Notes: generated by a model not told the origin, from the sequence alone. Numbered from the stretch's first letter, positions 24,365 to 32,588 are shown. The stretch is DNA of 40,142 nt from Streptomyces sp. TRM68367 (GCF_014495685.1 NZ_JACTVI010000076.1:1-40142); one strand, 5' to 3'. Program-made: numbers and translations.

Positions 24365-25258
24365 GTGATGACCGAACTGATCTCCGGCGCGCCGGCCACG
24401 GAGTCCGCGTCGCCCGACGCCGACGAGGCCACGCTGATCCGCCAGGCCAGGGCCCGCACGCGCCGCCGCCGGCTGATCGTCCTCCTCGCCCAGATCGCCC
24501 TGGTCGTGATCGTCCTCGGTGGCTGGCAGCTGGGCGCCTCCAGCGGCTCGCTGGACAAGTTCACGTACGGCTCGCCGGGCGGGGTGGTGAAGCAGCTGAA
24601 GACCTGGTTCACCGACGGCACCTCGCTGGGCTCCATCTGGCACAACATCGGCGTCACGATGCAGGAGACCCTCCTCGGGTTCCTCATCGGGGTCGGCGCG
24701 GGGGTCGTGCTGGGCATCGCCCTCGGCCGGATCCAGGCACTGGCGGACGTGATGGCCCCGTTCATCAAGGCGGCCAACTCCATCCCGCGCATCGTGCTCG
24801 GCTCGATGTTCATCATCTGGTTCGGCCTCGGCCCGTCCGGCAAGGTCGCGCTCGCCGTCGTGCTGGTCTTCTTCTCCGTCTTCTTCAACGCCTTCCAGGG
24901 CACCCGCGAGGTCGACCGCAACCTGATCGCCAACGCCCGCATCCTGGGCGCCTCCGAGTGGCGGGTGACCTCCCAGGTCGTGCTGCCCTCGGCGATGACC
25001 TGGATCGTGGCGTCCCTGCACTCCGCCTTCGGCTTCGCGCTCATCGGCGCCATCGTCGGCGAGATGCTCGGCGCGCAGGCCGGCCTCGGCCAGCTCATCG
25101 CCCAGGCCCAGGGCAACTTCAACGCCGACGGCGTCTACGCCGGAACGCTGATCATCGCGGTGCTCGCCCTGATCGCCGAGTACGTCGTGACCCGCTTCGA
25201 AAAGCGCGTCCTGCGCTGGCGGCCCACCCAGCTGTCCGCCTCGGACGCCGGCCTGTGA
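24365..25258 (+). CDS. ABC transporter permease, NitT/TauT type
   Basis: A 297-residue permease starting at GTG 24365 (or ATG 24368), with GGAG just upstream and 7 bases after the ATPase stop. It has about six membrane segments (for example LIVLLAQIALVVIVLGGW, ETLLGFLIGVGAGVVLGIAL, VALAVVLVFFSVFFNAF and AFGFALIGAIVGEMLG). The EAA loop that docks on the ATPase reads NARILGASEWRVTSQVVLPS. The pattern NSIPRIVLGSMFIIWFGLG is typical of SsuC/TauC-like permeases. Confidence 0.92.
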   Translation: MMTELISGAPATESASPDADEATLIRQARARTRRRRLIVLLAQIALVVIVLGGWQLGASSGSLDKFTYGSPGGVVKQLKTWFTDGTSLGSIWHNIGVTMQETLLGFLIGVGAGVVLGIALGRIQALADVMAPFIKAANSIPRIVLGSMFIIWFGLGPSGKVALAVVLVFFSVFFNAFQGTREVDRNLIANARILGASEWRVTSQVVLPSAMTWIVASLHSAFGFALIGAIVGEMLGAQAGLGQLIAQAQGNFNADGVYAGTLIIAVLALIAEYVVTRFEKRVLRWRPTQLSASDAGL

Positions 25259-25337
25259 ATCACCCCCCTGCCCCACCCCCGTCCCCGTCCCCGTCCCCGG
25301 CGTCATCGGACGTCGTAACCCGCGAAGGAGACCAGCG

Positions 25338-26393
25338 ATGAAGCTGGCCAAGAAGTCACTGCTGCCCGTGGCCACCTGCGCCGCACTCGCCCTCACCCTG
25401 ACCGCCTGCGGCGGCGGCAACGGCTCTGGCTCCCAGGCCGCGGCCAAGGGCTCCGGCTCGACACCCACCGTGAAGATCATGGTGGGCGGCCTGGACAAGC
25501 AGATCTACCTGCCGGTGATGCTCGCCCAGCAGCTCGGCTACTACAAGGCGCAGGGCCTCGACGTGAAGCTCTCCGACGAACCCGCCGGCGTCGAGGCCGA
25601 GACCGCCATGCTGTCCGGGCAGGTGGACGCGGTGGTCGGCTTCTACGACCACAACATCGACCTGCAGTCCAAGGGCAAGTCCACCGAGTCCGTGGTCCAG
25701 CTCCTCCAGGCGCCCGGCGAGGTCGAGATGGTCCGCTCCAGCGAGGCGGGCAGCATCAAGAGCCCGGCCGACTTCAAGGGCAAGCACCTGGGCGTGACCG
25801 GCCTCGGCTCCTCCACGAACTTCCTCACCCAGTACCTGGAGGCCAAGAACGGCGTCAAGGAGGGCCAGGCCACGTCGGTCGCCGTCGGCGCGGGCTCCAC
25901 GTTCGTGGCGGCGATGCAGAACAAGCAGATCGACGCCGGCATGACCACCGAGCCCACCATCTCGATGCTGGAGCAGAAGCACCTGGGCCAACCGCTGATC
26001 GACATGCGCACCACGGCGGGCGCCAAGGCGGCGCTCGGCGGCACGTACCCGGCCTCGTCCCTCTACATGGCCACCTCCTATGTCAAGAAGAACCCGGCCA
26101 CGGTGCAGAAGCTGGTCAACGCCTACGTCGAGACGCTCAAGTGGATCCAGTCCCACACCGCCGCCCAGATCACCGCCAAGATGCCGGCCGACTACTACTC
26201 GGGCGTCGGAAAGGCCGTGTACATCAAGGCGCTGCAGAACGAGAAGGGCATGTACTCGCCCACCGGCCTGATGCCGGCCGGCGGCCCCCAGACCGTCCTG
26301 AAGGTTCTCTCCGCCTTCGATCCCACGGTGAAGGGCCACACCGTCGACCTGTCCAAGACCTACACCGACTCCTTCGTGAAGAAGGCCCAGTGA
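25338..26393 (+). CDS. Substrate-binding lipoprotein, NitT/TauT (SsuA/NMT1-like) type
   Basis: A 351-residue lipoprotein with a signal peptide ending in the lipobox LTACGGG (Cys about residue 24), a Gly/Ser-rich tether, and a type 2 periplasmic-binding fold. Family features are LPVMLAQQLGYYKAQGLDVKL, FKGKHLGVTGLGSSTNFL and ASSLYMATSYVKKNPATVQK. ATG 25338 has GAAGGAG 6 bases upstream. The 79-base gap from the permease contains a GTCCCC hexamer repeat (25281-25298) but no clear promoter. The substrate cannot be read: sulfonates, nitrate, pyrimidine precursors and aromatic acids are all handled by this class. Regulation by a carboxylate-sensor-like kinase might point to an acid. Confidence 0.92.
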   Translation: MKLAKKSLLPVATCAALALTLTACGGGNGSGSQAAAKGSGSTPTVKIMVGGLDKQIYLPVMLAQQLGYYKAQGLDVKLSDEPAGVEAETAMLSGQVDAVVGFYDHNIDLQSKGKSTESVVQLLQAPGEVEMVRSSEAGSIKSPADFKGKHLGVTGLGSSTNFLTQYLEAKNGVKEGQATSVAVGAGSTFVAAMQNKQIDAGMTTEPTISMLEQKHLGQPLIDMRTTAGAKAALGGTYPASSLYMATSYVKKNPATVQKLVNAYVETLKWIQSHTAAQITAKMPADYYSGVGKAVYIKALQNEKGMYSPTGLMPAGGPQTVLKVLSAFDPTVKGHTVDLSKTYTDSFVKKAQ

Positions 26394-26411
26394 TGCCATG
26401 ACGGCGCCGAT

Positions 26412-26431
26412 GCCGTGCTCAGCGCCACGGC
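26412..26431. terminator. Hairpin between convergent ABC and siderophore genes
   Basis: GCCGTG (26412-26417) pairs with CACGGC (26426-26431) across an 8-base loop, flanked by two copies of the self-complementary CGGCGCCG. It sits in the 60-base gap between two convergent genes, so a two-way terminator is likely. Confidence 0.5.
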
Positions 26432-26453
26432 GCCGAGTGCGGCACGTCGGCGT

Positions 26454-27980
26454 TCACGCGTCGCGCAGCGGGTTGGGGATCGGCCGGTAGCGTGCGGCGG
26501 CGCCGTCCGCGCCCGTCCAGCGCAGCAGCAGGTTGGTCTTGCCGGGGAGGGTGGGCGCGGTGAGCAGGTCCGCGATCTCGGGGAGGTCGTGCCGGGCCAG
26601 TTCGCGGCGGGCGGCGGGCCAGGGGTCGAGGCCGGGGTGCCGTTCGGCGAGGGCGGCGGCGATCTCGGTGAGGTGGTTGACGACCAGGCAGTACACCAGC
26701 CGCTCCCAGCCCGCCGCCCGGGACACCTCGGGCAGCAGCTTGACGCCCTCGGCGTCCCGGTACAGCGCCTGCACCGGCATGCCGTCCGCGTCGACGGCGA
26801 CCAGGGCGTTCTGCAGATGCGCTTCGAGGACGACGCCGTGGGCGGCGAAGGCGGCCAGCGCCGGGGGCACGACCGCGCGCAGGTACGCCGCCCACCAGGC
26901 CTCCGGCGCGCTGTGGCCGTCGAGCGGGCTGCCGTCGAAGCCCTCCGCCAGGGCCGCGGCGAGCAGCGGGGTCGCGCCGGGCAGGACGTGGGCGCGCAGC
27001 CCGTCGCGGACGAGGACGGCGAGTTCCTCGAAGGCGAAGTCGGCGGTGCGGTAGCCGCGGTCGCTCAGCCAGGCCGCCGGGCCCGTCAGCGCCGCGAAGG
27101 CGGAGCGGGCCGCCGTGTCCGTCCTGTGCAGTTTGAGCAGGTCGTGGCGCCACAGGCGGCGGATGTCGTTGGTGATGCGCACGTCCAGGCTGAACTTCAG
27201 GAACAGGTCGCGGTCGGGGGCGTACAGCGTGCGGATCGCGGCCGTCGGATAGGTGTCGAAGGCGGTCGTGCCGAGCCGCAGCAGCCTGCCGTCCGCGAAG
27301 GCCGCCGCGAGTTCCCGGCCCGCCAGGTCGAGCTGCCAGGGGTGGGCGGGCAGCAGCCGGTAGCCGGGCGGGGCCGTGCCGAGGGCGTCGAGGGGGCAGG
27401 TGTCGCCCTCCTCGACGACCGTGTCCTCGCGCACGCCGAGCAGTGTCAGCGGGAAGCGGGCGTGCGCCTCGGGCGCGTACGGCAGCCAGCCCGCGGCAGG
27501 GCCGCCGCCGCGCGCCTTGGGTGCCGGGTGGTGGCTGTGGCCGGTGAGGAGGGACTGCTCGGAGCGCAGGTAGGGGTCGCCGGGCGGGGTGGCTCGGGCG
27601 CGGGCGGCCAGCAGGGCGGCGACCGCGTCCCGGCTGTCGATCATCTCGGCGGGCAGTTCGTGGTTGGACAGGCCGGTGTGCCGGCGCAGTTCCTCGGCGA
27701 CGAGTTTCACCAGGCCGGTGTGGCCGACCCGGTGCCAGGCGCCCGCGGCGTGCACCTCGGGTTCGGCGGGCCGCCGTCCCCCGCGCACCCGCAGCAGGCG
27801 GCCACCGCCGGGCAGCCGGTACACGGGGCGGTCGCCGGGCCCCGGCACCGGCTCCGCCAGCTCGCGCAGCAGGCAGTTCAGCAGCGGCGTGGCGGCGTAC
27901 GCGTCGGCGCGTGCCGGGAGATCGTCGTCCGCCCCGGCGTCGCCGGCAGCGGGCGGGGGCAGGAGGTCCACGCGATCCAC
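26454..27980 (-). CDS. IucA/IucC-family (NIS) siderophore synthetase, first of pair
   Basis: A 508-residue NRPS-independent siderophore synthetase. These enzymes adenylate a carboxylate (usually citrate) and join it to an amine or alcohol. Seen motifs: the ATP-binding TGHSHHPAPKARGG near residue 148, LLPAHPWQLDLAG, FLKFSLDVRITNDIRRLW, and GVVLEAHLQNALVAVD with the catalytic His region. PGKTNLLLRW lies in the C-terminal thumb. GTG 27980 has AGGGA 4 bases upstream; a second GTG three codons later is possible. It diverges from a second NIS synthetase, as in pairs that act in turn on the two ends of citrate. No exporter, decarboxylase or monooxygenase is adjacent. Confidence 0.93.
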   Translation of the reverse strand: MDRVDLLPPPAAGDAGADDDLPARADAYAATPLLNCLLRELAEPVPGPGDRPVYRLPGGGRLLRVRGGRRPAEPEVHAAGAWHRVGHTGLVKLVAEELRRHTGLSNHELPAEMIDSRDAVAALLAARARATPPGDPYLRSEQSLLTGHSHHPAPKARGGGPAAGWLPYAPEAHARFPLTLLGVREDTVVEEGDTCPLDALGTAPPGYRLLPAHPWQLDLAGRELAAAFADGRLLRLGTTAFDTYPTAAIRTLYAPDRDLFLKFSLDVRITNDIRRLWRHDLLKLHRTDTAARSAFAALTGPAAWLSDRGYRTADFAFEELAVLVRDGLRAHVLPGATPLLAAALAEGFDGSPLDGHSAPEAWWAAYLRAVVPPALAAFAAHGVVLEAHLQNALVAVDADGMPVQALYRDAEGVKLLPEVSRAAGWERLVYCLVVNHLTEIAAALAERHPGLDPWPAARRELARHDLPEIADLLTAPTLPGKTNLLLRWTGADGAAARYRPIPNPLRDA

Positions 27981-28040
27981 TCGTTCCCTACGATCCGTTC
28001 GGGCGAAGATGATCAGTATGTCGGTCGTCGTCCCCTCGCC

Positions 28041-28104
28041 GTGAGACGCCCTGTTCGTAGTCGTGAGACGCCCTGCTCGTAGCCGTGACGCCCTATTCGT
28101 ACCC
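28041..28104. repeat. Three 22-bp direct repeats in the NIS2 leader
   Basis: GTGAGACGCCCTGTTCGTAG at 28041 plus TC, then the same 22-mer with few changes at 28063, then a 20-base version from 28085 (GTGACGCCCTATTCGTACCC) follow each other without gaps. The array ends right before the GAGGAG ribosome site of the second NIS synthetase gene. A 22-bp period places each copy on the same helix face. A start codon placed at 28085 would fall in the third repeat, which argues for a start at 28118. Confidence 0.75.
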
Positions 28105-28117
28105 GAGGAGCCCGCCC

Positions 28118-29614
28118 GTGCACCGTCTCCCCGCCGCCGAGGCCGAGGTCGCCGAGGAGCTGACCGCGCTCCGCCCCGGTCTGATGCCGCGGTTCTCGGC
28201 CGCGCTGCCCGGCGCCCGGGCCGCCGTCCTGTCCCGGCTGTGGCGCGGGCTCGCCCACGACCCGCTGCCGTGGCTCGTGCGCCGCGAGGCGGACCGGGAC
28301 GGGCTCACACTGCACCTGTCCGACGGGCGCCGGCTGCACGGCCCGGCCGCGGACCCCTACCGCACCGCCGCGTACGTCACGGTCGTACGACTCGACGACG
28401 TGCCGTACGACGATCCGGCGCGGCTGATGACGGATCTCGCCGTACCGCACGCCACCGGGTTCGCCGCCGAGCTCGGGCACAGCGCGGCGTCCCTGGCGCT
28501 CTCCCGGGCCGGGCAGCAGGACCGTCCGCAGGAGTGGCCCGGCAGCGACTGGGAGTGGGAGCAGCGGGTGGTCGACGGGCACCCGTTCCATCCGACCTGC
28601 CGTTCCCGGCCGGGTTTCTCGGTGGCCGAGCAGCTCGCCTACGGGCCCGAGCACCGGCCGCTGGTGGGGCTGGGCCTCGCGCCGGTGCGGACGGCGGAGT
28701 GCCTGGTGACGGGTGCGTGGCCGGCGGAGCTGCGGGACGGGGAACGGCTGCTGATCCCGGTGCATCCCTGGCAGGCGGCGCATGTGCTGAAGCGGCCGTG
28801 CGAGGCGCGGCTCACCGCGCACCCGCTGATGTCCCTGCGCACGCTCGCCCTGCCGGACGGGCCGCATGTGAAGACCGCGCTCAGCGCCCGGCTGACCTCC
28901 TCGGTGCGGGTCATCTCCGTCGCCTCGGTCGGCGCGTCCGCCGTGCTGTCCGACTTCGCCGAGGCCCTGACCGCGCGCACCGACGGCCTGCTGCACATCA
29001 CCCGCACCCTGGGCGCGGCCACCGCCCACTCCCCCGACCTGGCGGCGGTGCTGCGTCAGTCGCCGCGGACGTACGCGGCGCCGGGCGAGCACGTCGTACC
29101 GGTGGCGGCCCTGCCGACGACCCGCCTGCCCGGATCCCCCGGCTGGTTGGCGGGCCTCGCGCGGCTAGCGCTCACCGTCGGCCTGCGGCTGCTGGAGCTG
29201 GGCGTGGCCCTGGAGGCGCACGGCCAGAACCTCCTTGCGGTGCTGTCGCCGACGGGCACGCCGCTGCGGCTGGTCTACCGCGACCTGGCCGACCTCCGCG
29301 TCAGCCCGGCTCGTCTGGCCCGGCACGGCATCGCGGCCCCCGACCTGCCCGCCCGGATGGTCACCGACGACGAACGCGCGCTGCGGCGCAAGCTGTTCGG
29401 CTCCCTGGTGGCGGGCGCGCTGGCCGGGACGGCTGGCTCGGGTGCGGCGCTGCGGGAGGCGCTGGAGGCGGCCGTACGGGATCTGCCTCGTACCCCGGAC
29501 CTCGCGGCATTGCGCGAGGAGCCGCTGCCCGCGAAGGCGCTGACGCTGATGCGGCTGTCGCCGGGAGCGGGCGGGGATCTGTGGGCGGAACTGGCCAACC
29601 CGCTGCGACAGTAG
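28118..29614 (+). CDS. IucA/IucC-family (NIS) siderophore synthetase, second of pair
   Basis: A 498-residue NIS synthetase, divergent from the first. Motifs: DGHPFHPTCRSRPGFS (ATP-binding), LIPVHPWQAAHVL, HVKTALSARLTSSVRVIS, and GVALEAHGQNLLAVLSP with the conserved His/Gln/Asn. PAKALTLMRLSP lies near the end. The KTALSARLTS segment and the TCRSRPG form distinguish it from the first enzyme, which has KFSLDVRITND and HSHHPAPK, so the two probably use different acyl donors or act at different steps. I place the start at GTG 28118, preceded at 8 bases by GAGGAG, instead of GTG 28085, which lies in a repeat. I see no DmdR/IdeR-type iron box in the 137 bases between the pair. Confidence 0.92.
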   Translation: MHRLPAAEAEVAEELTALRPGLMPRFSAALPGARAAVLSRLWRGLAHDPLPWLVRREADRDGLTLHLSDGRRLHGPAADPYRTAAYVTVVRLDDVPYDDPARLMTDLAVPHATGFAAELGHSAASLALSRAGQQDRPQEWPGSDWEWEQRVVDGHPFHPTCRSRPGFSVAEQLAYGPEHRPLVGLGLAPVRTAECLVTGAWPAELRDGERLLIPVHPWQAAHVLKRPCEARLTAHPLMSLRTLALPDGPHVKTALSARLTSSVRVISVASVGASAVLSDFAEALTARTDGLLHITRTLGAATAHSPDLAAVLRQSPRTYAAPGEHVVPVAALPTTRLPGSPGWLAGLARLALTVGLRLLELGVALEAHGQNLLAVLSPTGTPLRLVYRDLADLRVSPARLARHGIAAPDLPARMVTDDERALRRKLFGSLVAGALAGTAGSGAALREALEAAVRDLPRTPDLAALREEPLPAKALTLMRLSPGAGGDLWAELANPLRQ

Positions 29615-29629
29615 GTCATTTGATGCCCC

Positions 29630-29647
29630 GCCGCCTCGTCGGGCGGC
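29630..29647 (+). terminator. Hairpin after NIS synthetase gene
   Basis: GCCGCC (29630-29635) pairs with GGCGGC (29642-29647) around a 6-base loop, followed by CGTTTT. It starts 16 bases after the synthetase stop and before the VWA gene at 29688. Confidence 0.5.
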
Positions 29648-29687
29648 CGTTTTGGAGCACGGCGCCTTTGCTCCATAAGATCCGGCG

Positions 29688-30998
29688 ATGATCATAAGAA
29701 GACGGCTGGCGGCCGGGGTCTGCGCCCTGCTCGCCGCACTGACGGCCGGGCTCGCCCTCCCGGCCGGGGCGGCCGCCGGCGAACCCACCGGCGAGGACGC
29801 GCCCAAGGTCGACCTCGTCCTCGACGTGAGCGGCTCGATGCGGGCCCGGGACATCGACGGCCAGTCGCGGATGGCCGCGGCGAAGCAGGCGTTCAACGAG
29901 GTGCTCGACGCCACGCCCGAGGAGGTCCGGCTCGGCATCCGCACCCTCGGCGCGGACTACGCCGGGGACGACCGCAAGGAGGGCTGCAAGGACACCGCGC
30001 AGCTCTACCCGGTCGGCCCGCTGGACCGCACCGAGGCGAAGACCGCGGTGGCCACGCTCACCCCGACCGGCTGGACGCCGATCGGCCCCGCCCTGCTCAA
30101 GGCGGCCGACGACCTGGACGGCGGCACCGGCTCCAAGCGCATCGTGCTGATCAGCGACGGCGAGGACACCTGCGCCCCGCTCGACCCGTGCGAGGTGGCC
30201 CGCGAGATCGCTGCCAAGGGCATCGGCCTGACCATCGACACGCTCGGCCTGGTCCCGAACACCAAGATGCGGCGGCAGCTCAGCTGCATCGCCGAGGCCA
30301 CCGGCGGCACCTACACCTCCGTCGAGCACCGGGACGAACTCACCGACCGGGTCAACCAGTTGGTGGACCGCGCGGCCGATCCGGTGGTGACGCCGGTCGC
30401 CGTCGAGGGCGCGGGTACGTGCGCGAAGGCACCGACGCTGAAGTCCGGGCTGTACACCGACCGGGAGGAGTTCGGGCAGCAGCGCTGGTACCGAGTCGAC
30501 GTCCTGCCCGGCCAGGAGCTGCGCGCCTCGGTGAGCGTGGCGGCCGACCGGGCCGTGAACCCGCAGTACGGGGTGCTGCTGCGGGCCGTCACCGTGCACG
30601 GACGGGAAATCGTGCGCGGCGAGGCGGCGGGTGACGGTCGTACGGATGTCATCTCGACGGGGCTGAGGTATCCCGAGCCCGAGCGCGACTACGTGAACGG
30701 CTCCGACGGCTCGGACAGCTCCGACGGCTCCGACGGCGACAAGCCGGCGGCCGAGACCGTGTGTCTGACGGTCACCCACTCCTTCTCGGCCGCCTCCGGG
30801 GTGAAGACCACACCTGGTCTGCCGCTGGAGCTGACCGTCGACGTCGTGGACGGTCCGAGCCCGGCGGCCGACGTGGCCTTCTTCGGCCTCGGACGCGGCT
30901 GGTGGCTGCTCGGCGCGCTGGTGCTCACCGGCTTCGTCGCCGGCCTGGTGTGGGGCTGGGTGTCACGCTGGCGGGTCGCGGTCTGGAGGACCAACTGA
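29688..30998 (+). CDS. Exported VWA-domain protein with C-terminal membrane anchor
   Basis: A 436-residue protein. An N-terminal signal peptide (MIIRRRLAAGVCALLAALTA and an AxA site near residue 30) is followed by a von Willebrand A domain. Its MIDAS motif is DVSGS at residues 46-50, with supporting Thr in TLTPTGWTPIGPAL and Asp in VLISDGEDTCAPLDPCE. After a beta-rich region there is a Ser/Asp/Gly linker near residues 336-350 (NGSDGSDSSDGSDGD), then one membrane helix (WWLLGALVLTGFVAGLVWGW) and a short basic tail. It should sit on the outer face of the membrane and bind a partner through a metal ion. The next gene overlaps its stop by one base and is likely that partner or a co-subunit. Confidence 0.88.
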   Translation: MIIRRRLAAGVCALLAALTAGLALPAGAAAGEPTGEDAPKVDLVLDVSGSMRARDIDGQSRMAAAKQAFNEVLDATPEEVRLGIRTLGADYAGDDRKEGCKDTAQLYPVGPLDRTEAKTAVATLTPTGWTPIGPALLKAADDLDGGTGSKRIVLISDGEDTCAPLDPCEVAREIAAKGIGLTIDTLGLVPNTKMRRQLSCIAEATGGTYTSVEHRDELTDRVNQLVDRAADPVVTPVAVEGAGTCAKAPTLKSGLYTDREEFGQQRWYRVDVLPGQELRASVSVAADRAVNPQYGVLLRAVTVHGREIVRGEAAGDGRTDVISTGLRYPEPERDYVNGSDGSDSSDGSDGDKPAAETVCLTVTHSFSAASGVKTTPGLPLELTVDVVDGPSPAADVAFFGLGRGWWLLGALVLTGFVAGLVWGWVSRWRVAVWRTN

Positions 30999-31786
30999 TG
31001 TGGATCGTAAGCACGTTGAGCGCGGCTGCGCTGCTGGCGCTCGGACTGGCATCCTCTCCGGCCGCGGCCGACTCCTCGCCGAGTCCGTCGCCGGCCGCCT
31101 CGGCTCCCACCCGGGCGGGCACGTCGTTCCGTACGGCGACCGAGATCGAGCAGGGACAGACGGCGACGGCAAGCGGATCGGCGGGCGACTACCTGTACTG
31201 GTCGTTCCCCGCGGACGCCGGGCAGCGCCCCACCGTCGAAGCGACGGTGAAGCTGCCGGACACGCACGCCGCCCAGACCTGGCAGGTCGACGTGTACGAC
31301 GGGCTGCGCCGCCGCCAGGCCTGCCAGTATGGGGCGCAGAACCGCACCGCCGCGGCGGACGCGGCTGACGTGAGGCTGACCTGCGTGCTGCGCACGGTCC
31401 GCGCCTGGTCGGAGCCGTGGGCGGGTGACCCGCTCCCGGGGACGTACTACATCCGGCTGACCGTGGTCGGTCTCCCCACCTCCGACCTCGGCCTGCCGGT
31501 CGGGGCCGAGGTTCGGGTCGGCTCCAAGGACGCCGGCGGTGCGGCGGCGGTGGACGGTTCGCTGGCGCAGCCGCTGGTGCCGGGCGTGGCGGTGAAGTCC
31601 GGGGAGCAACAGAAGGATTCGGCCGTGCTGGCCGGGCTGGAGCCCGAGGACGGCTGGGCGTCCGGCTGGTGGTCGGACCGCTGGGTGTGGACGGCACTCG
31701 GCGGGGCGCTGGCCGCGCTGGCGGGGGTCGCCGGGTACGGGCTGACGCGCGGGCCGGGACGGCCGTCGCGGGTGCCGCCTGGCTGA
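30998..31786 (+). CDS. Exported, membrane-anchored partner of VWA protein
   Basis: A 262-residue protein from ATG 30998, overlapping the previous stop (TGATG) with GGAGG about 8 bases ahead. A signal peptide (MWIVSTLSAAALLALGLASS) leads to a Ser/Pro-rich stretch and a beta-sandwich-like region (GDYLYWSFPADAGQRPTVEA, then WQVDVYDGLRRRQACQYG). Near the end is one membrane helix (VWTALGGALAALAGVAGYGL). The region resembles the post-VWA part of the preceding protein, which suggests shared ancestry or a matching interface. Function unknown; it is co-translated with the VWA protein. Confidence 0.85.
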   Translation: MWIVSTLSAAALLALGLASSPAAADSSPSPSPAASAPTRAGTSFRTATEIEQGQTATASGSAGDYLYWSFPADAGQRPTVEATVKLPDTHAAQTWQVDVYDGLRRRQACQYGAQNRTAAADAADVRLTCVLRTVRAWSEPWAGDPLPGTYYIRLTVVGLPTSDLGLPVGAEVRVGSKDAGGAAAVDGSLAQPLVPGVAVKSGEQQKDSAVLAGLEPEDGWASGWWSDRWVWTALGGALAALAGVAGYGLTRGPGRPSRVPPG

Positions 31787-31807
31787 CGCATCCTGACGCC
31801 ACATCAG

Positions 31808-31839
31808 AAGGCCCGCCACAAGCGGGCCTTCACCTTTTT
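31808..31839. terminator. Strong rho-independent terminator
   Basis: AAGGCCCGC (31808-31816) pairs with GCGGGCCTT (31822-31830) around a 5-base loop, followed by CACC and a run of five T (31835-31839). It lies between the VWA operon and the convergent HxlR gene and ends both. Confidence 0.9.
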
Positions 31840-31874
31840 GTGTTCACCATTCGTGCGGGCTTCCCGCTTGTCCC

Positions 31875-32501
31875 TCACACTTCCCTGAGCGCCTTGGCCA
31901 GGGTGCCGTCGCCCGTCACCTCGATCCGTCCGGCGCGCACCGCGTCCGGCATGCTCAACTCCCCCCGGGCGACGGCCGCACTGGTCTCGACGTCCAGGAC
32001 GAGCCGGGCGTCGGGCTCGACGATGGCGGGCCCCTCGCGGTACACGGGGTCCTCCTCGGCGCCGGCGTACAGGTGGAACACCCCTTCCTCCAGGTGGACC
32101 TCCACCAGCCCTTCCCCCTCCAGCGCCCGAAGCAGCGGCAGAGCGAACCAGTGGGCCCGCACCGCGTCCGTCGGCCGCCGCTCCCCCAGTTCGGCCTGCC
32201 CCCACCTGCCGAGCGCCTGCAGTACCGGCAGCAACTCCCGGCCGCGCTCGGTGAGTTCGTACACGTACGCGGCCCTCGGCGGCGGCAGCCGGTGCCGGCT
32301 CGCCAGCCCGTCCCGCTCCATGTCCTTCAGCCGTGAGGCGAGTACGTCCGTACTGACGCCGGGCAGGTCCGCGTGCAGTTCCGTGTAGCGGCGGGCGCCG
32401 GCGAGGAGCTCGCGGACGATCAGCAGGGTCCAGCGGTCGCCGACGAGATCGAGCGCGCGGGCGGCGGAACAGTACTGGTCGTAGCTTCGGCGAGGTGACA
32501 T
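31875..32501 (-). CDS. HxlR-family transcriptional regulator
   Basis: A 208-residue regulator. The HxlR winged helix (residues about 1-100) is clear: SYDQYCSAARALDLVGDRWT (with the conserved Cys7), LLIVRELLAGARRYTELHAD, GVSTDVLASRLKDMERDGLA, and the wing YVYELTERGREL. Residues about 110-208 form an additional C-terminal domain, resembling an SCP2-type lipid-binding module (AGRIEVTGDGTLAKALREV), as in longer members of this family. I chose ATG 32501; ATG 32519 adds six residues. It is divergent from the aminotransferase gene, with overlapping inverted repeats at 32533-32558 as the likely operator. Confidence 0.9.
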   Translation of the reverse strand: MSPRRSYDQYCSAARALDLVGDRWTLLIVRELLAGARRYTELHADLPGVSTDVLASRLKDMERDGLASRHRLPPPRAAYVYELTERGRELLPVLQALGRWGQAELGERRPTDAVRAHWFALPLLRALEGEGLVEVHLEEGVFHLYAGAEEDPVYREGPAIVEPDARLVLDVETSAAVARGELSMPDAVRAGRIEVTGDGTLAKALREV

Positions 32502-32532
32502 GCGACGCAGTCTAGACATGTTGTTGGACTTT

Positions 32533-32558
32533 CCAAGCTCGAACTTGGTAAAACCAAG
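32533..32558. promoter_or_regulatory. Operator-like inverted repeats between HxlR and aminotransferase
   Basis: Three half-sites alternate: CCAAG (32533-32537), CTTGG (32544-32548) and CCAAG (32554-32558). The last two form the perfect 15-bp palindrome CTTGGTAAAACCAAG (32544-32558). The site is 32 bases upstream of the HxlR start and 31 bases upstream of the aminotransferase start. Probably bound by the HxlR protein. Confidence 0.65.
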
Positions 32559-32588
32559 CAACACACGAAACCGGAGGGGCGAGCGCGC

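Noticed and set aside
27981..28117. DmdR/IdeR iron box between the siderophore synthetases
   Set aside because: I looked for a TTAGGTTAGGC-type palindrome by eye and saw none; a matrix scan would be decisive.
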